A stretch of 64,000 nucleotides of DNA from NCBI RefSeq assembly GCF_013340305.1, contig NZ_BLVP01000002.1:1-64000 (forward strand), read 5' to 3'. The DNA is from Desulfovibrio psychrotolerans. GTDB taxonomy: Bacteria > Desulfobacterota > Desulfovibrionia > Desulfovibrionales > Desulfovibrionaceae. Under the pieces are notes generated by a model that ran no database searches, was not told the origin of the DNA, and saw only the letters and a program-made list of their open reading frames with translations. Below, in pieces: positions 62,760-64,000 of this stretch (its first letter is position 1; every line of letters begins with the position of its first letter). The translations under genes were made by a program, and so were the position numbers.

Positions 62760-64000
62760 ATGACGACACACGCCGTACTGACACAGCAGCAGCTTGAGCG
62801 CCATCTCTGGGGCGCAGCAGATATCCTCCGTGGCAAGATCGACAGCTCGGACTACAAGCACTACATCTTCGGGCTTCTCTTCTTCAAACGTCTCTCCGAT
62901 GTGTGGGAGGAAGAGTACGAACAGCGCATGAAGGAGTTCGGCGACCACGAAATGGCAGCCGACCCTGACGAGCACCGCTTCCACATCCCTGCGGGGAGCT
63001 TTTGGGGGGATGTGCGCAAGGTTGCCACCAACATCGGGGAAGAATTGAATAAGTCCTTCCATGCCATTGAAGATGCCAACCAGCGACTGCTGGGTGTGTT
63101 TCAGGACGTGGACTTCAACAACAAGGAACGCTTCCCCGATGCCACGCTGGAGAGGCTGCTCCAGCATTTCGATAGGTTCCGCTTACGCCGTTGCGATGTC
63201 ACGGCGGATATGCTCGGTAATGCCTACGAATATCTTATCGCCCAGTTCGCGGATGATGCGGGTAAGAAGGGTGGCGAGTTCTACACCCCCAAGCAGGTAG
63301 TGAAGCTCATTGTGGAGGTTCTGGAGCCTGAACCCAACATGAGCATCTACGACCCCACCTGTGGCTCCGGCGGTATGCTGCTGGAAGCCTTCCATTATAT
63401 TGAACGCAAGGGCGGCAATGCCAAGTCGTTGCGTATGTTCGGGCAGGAAATGAACCTGAACACATGGGCCATCTGCAAGATGAATCTGTTCCTGCATGAT
63501 AAGGATGATGGCGACATCAAGCGCGGTGATACCCTGCGCGACCCCAAGCATCTGGTGGGCGAAAGCAGGTCGCTGATGACCTTTGACCGCGTTATCGCCA
63601 ACCCGCCCTTCTCGCTGAAGGAATGGGGGAACGAGATATGGTCCAAGGGTGACCCCTTCCAGCGCGACAAGTACGGCTGCCCGCCCAAGTCCTACGGCGA
63701 CCTTGCCTTTGTGCAGCACATGGTAGCCAGCCTGAACGAGAACGGGCGCATGGGCGTGGTGCTGCCCCATGGCATTCTGTTCCGCAGCGGTGCGGAAGGG
63801 ACGATACGCGAAGGCCTGTTGCGGGATGATCTGGTAGAGGCCGTTATCGGGCTTGCCAACAACCTCTTCTACGGTACGGGCATCCCCGCCTGTGTGCTGG
63901 TGCTGAACCGGAACAAGCCGCAGGAGCGTAAGGGCAAGGTGCTCATTGTAAACGGCGAGAAGGAATTCAAGGAAGGCAAGAACCAGAACTCACTGAGTGA
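62760..64000 (+). CDS. hsdM: Type I restriction-modification methyltransferase HsdM, partial
   Basis: The first 413 residues of a type I N6-adenine DNA methyltransferase, running off the window end. The N-terminal helical domain (QLERHLWGAADILRGKIDSS, YKHYIFGLLFFKRLSDVWEE) is typical of HsdM. The catalytic domain has the SAM-binding motif I DPTCGSGGM and the catalytic NPPF in RVIANPPFSLKEW. GGEFYTPKQVVKLIV is the conserved linker. HsdM pairs with HsdS, and with HsdR for cleavage; those genes presumably follow outside the window. The same frame stays open 47 codons upstream of this ATG. No good ribosome site is seen. Confidence 0.93.
   Translation, partial: MTTHAVLTQQQLERHLWGAADILRGKIDSSDYKHYIFGLLFFKRLSDVWEEEYEQRMKEFGDHEMAADPDEHRFHIPAGSFWGDVRKVATNIGEELNKSFHAIEDANQRLLGVFQDVDFNNKERFPDATLERLLQHFDRFRLRRCDVTADMLGNAYEYLIAQFADDAGKKGGEFYTPKQVVKLIVEVLEPEPNMSIYDPTCGSGGMLLEAFHYIERKGGNAKSLRMFGQEMNLNTWAICKMNLFLHDKDDGDIKRGDTLRDPKHLVGESRSLMTFDRVIANPPFSLKEWGNEIWSKGDPFQRDKYGCPPKSYGDLAFVQHMVASLNENGRMGVVLPHGILFRSGAEGTIREGLLRDDLVEAVIGLANNLFYGTGIPACVLVLNRNKPQERKGKVLIVNGEKEFKEGKNQNSLS

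Overview
The window reads as chromosome of a sulfate-reducing Desulfovibrionaceae-type bacterium. The clearest marker is a complete qrcABCD operon (hexahaem cytochrome c, molybdopterin-type subunit, four-cluster ferredoxin subunit, NrfD-type membrane subunit), the menaquinone reductase complex typical of sulfate reducers that use cytochrome c3. The high G+C codon use of core genes, a DVUA0089-type PEP-CTERM protein, a tungsten-type aldehyde:ferredoxin oxidoreductase with its own polyferredoxin, and many PilZ, PAS and receiver signalling proteins fit the same picture. No plasmid or phage structural genes are seen.

Layout. 1-2 kb: an antitoxin gene (hicB) behind what looks like a broken hicA, then a PEP-CTERM protein. 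2-10.7 kb: chemoreceptor, grpE and hrcA (heat-shock control), an AsmA-family protein, a PilZ protein and cobQ. 10.8-17.8 kb: a hybrid sensor kinase and the potABCD polyamine importer, whose leader may encode a small Arg-rich peptide. 18-22.5 kb: a thioesterase, an acetyltransferase, then an AT-rich patch of secreted, DUF6933, glycosyltransferase and membrane proteins ending at tRNA-Thr and tRNA-Pro. 22.6-33 kb: a rhodanese/rubrerythrin-like protein with DUF362, a FapA protein with a degenerate HD-GYP response regulator, and a TetR-RND efflux operon preceded by a 10-bp tandem array. 33-40.4 kb: metE under a cobalamin riboswitch, a LexA/CI-like regulator, hflKC and a phosphohexomutase. 40.5-48.3 kb: ferredoxin-AOR, a TPM-like protein, rnhA, a YcgR-like PilZ protein, a nucleoside-recognition membrane protein, and a chrB-MFS operon with a palindromic operator. 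48.5-56 kb: qrcABCD, rfbC and a second hybrid kinase.

56.1 kb to the end: an integrated element in tRNA-Ser(UGA). It begins with a P4-type integrase gene that carries a frameshift. Next come an unknown gene and a tightly overlapped set of an AlpA-like regulator, a small protein, a large TOPRIM/DUF927 primase-helicase and a TubC-N-like small protein. Last is hsdM of a type I restriction-modification system, cut by the window end. The architecture resembles P4-like satellites carrying a defence cargo. The right end of the element lies outside the window.

Several units are visibly wired. B12 should repress metE. HrcA should control its own operon, perhaps through a 14-bp-arm inverted repeat. 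A 20-bp palindrome sits exactly between the -35 and -10 of chrB. A strong terminator sits between a candidate promoter and hsdM. All function calls rest on reading the protein sequences; no database search was run.
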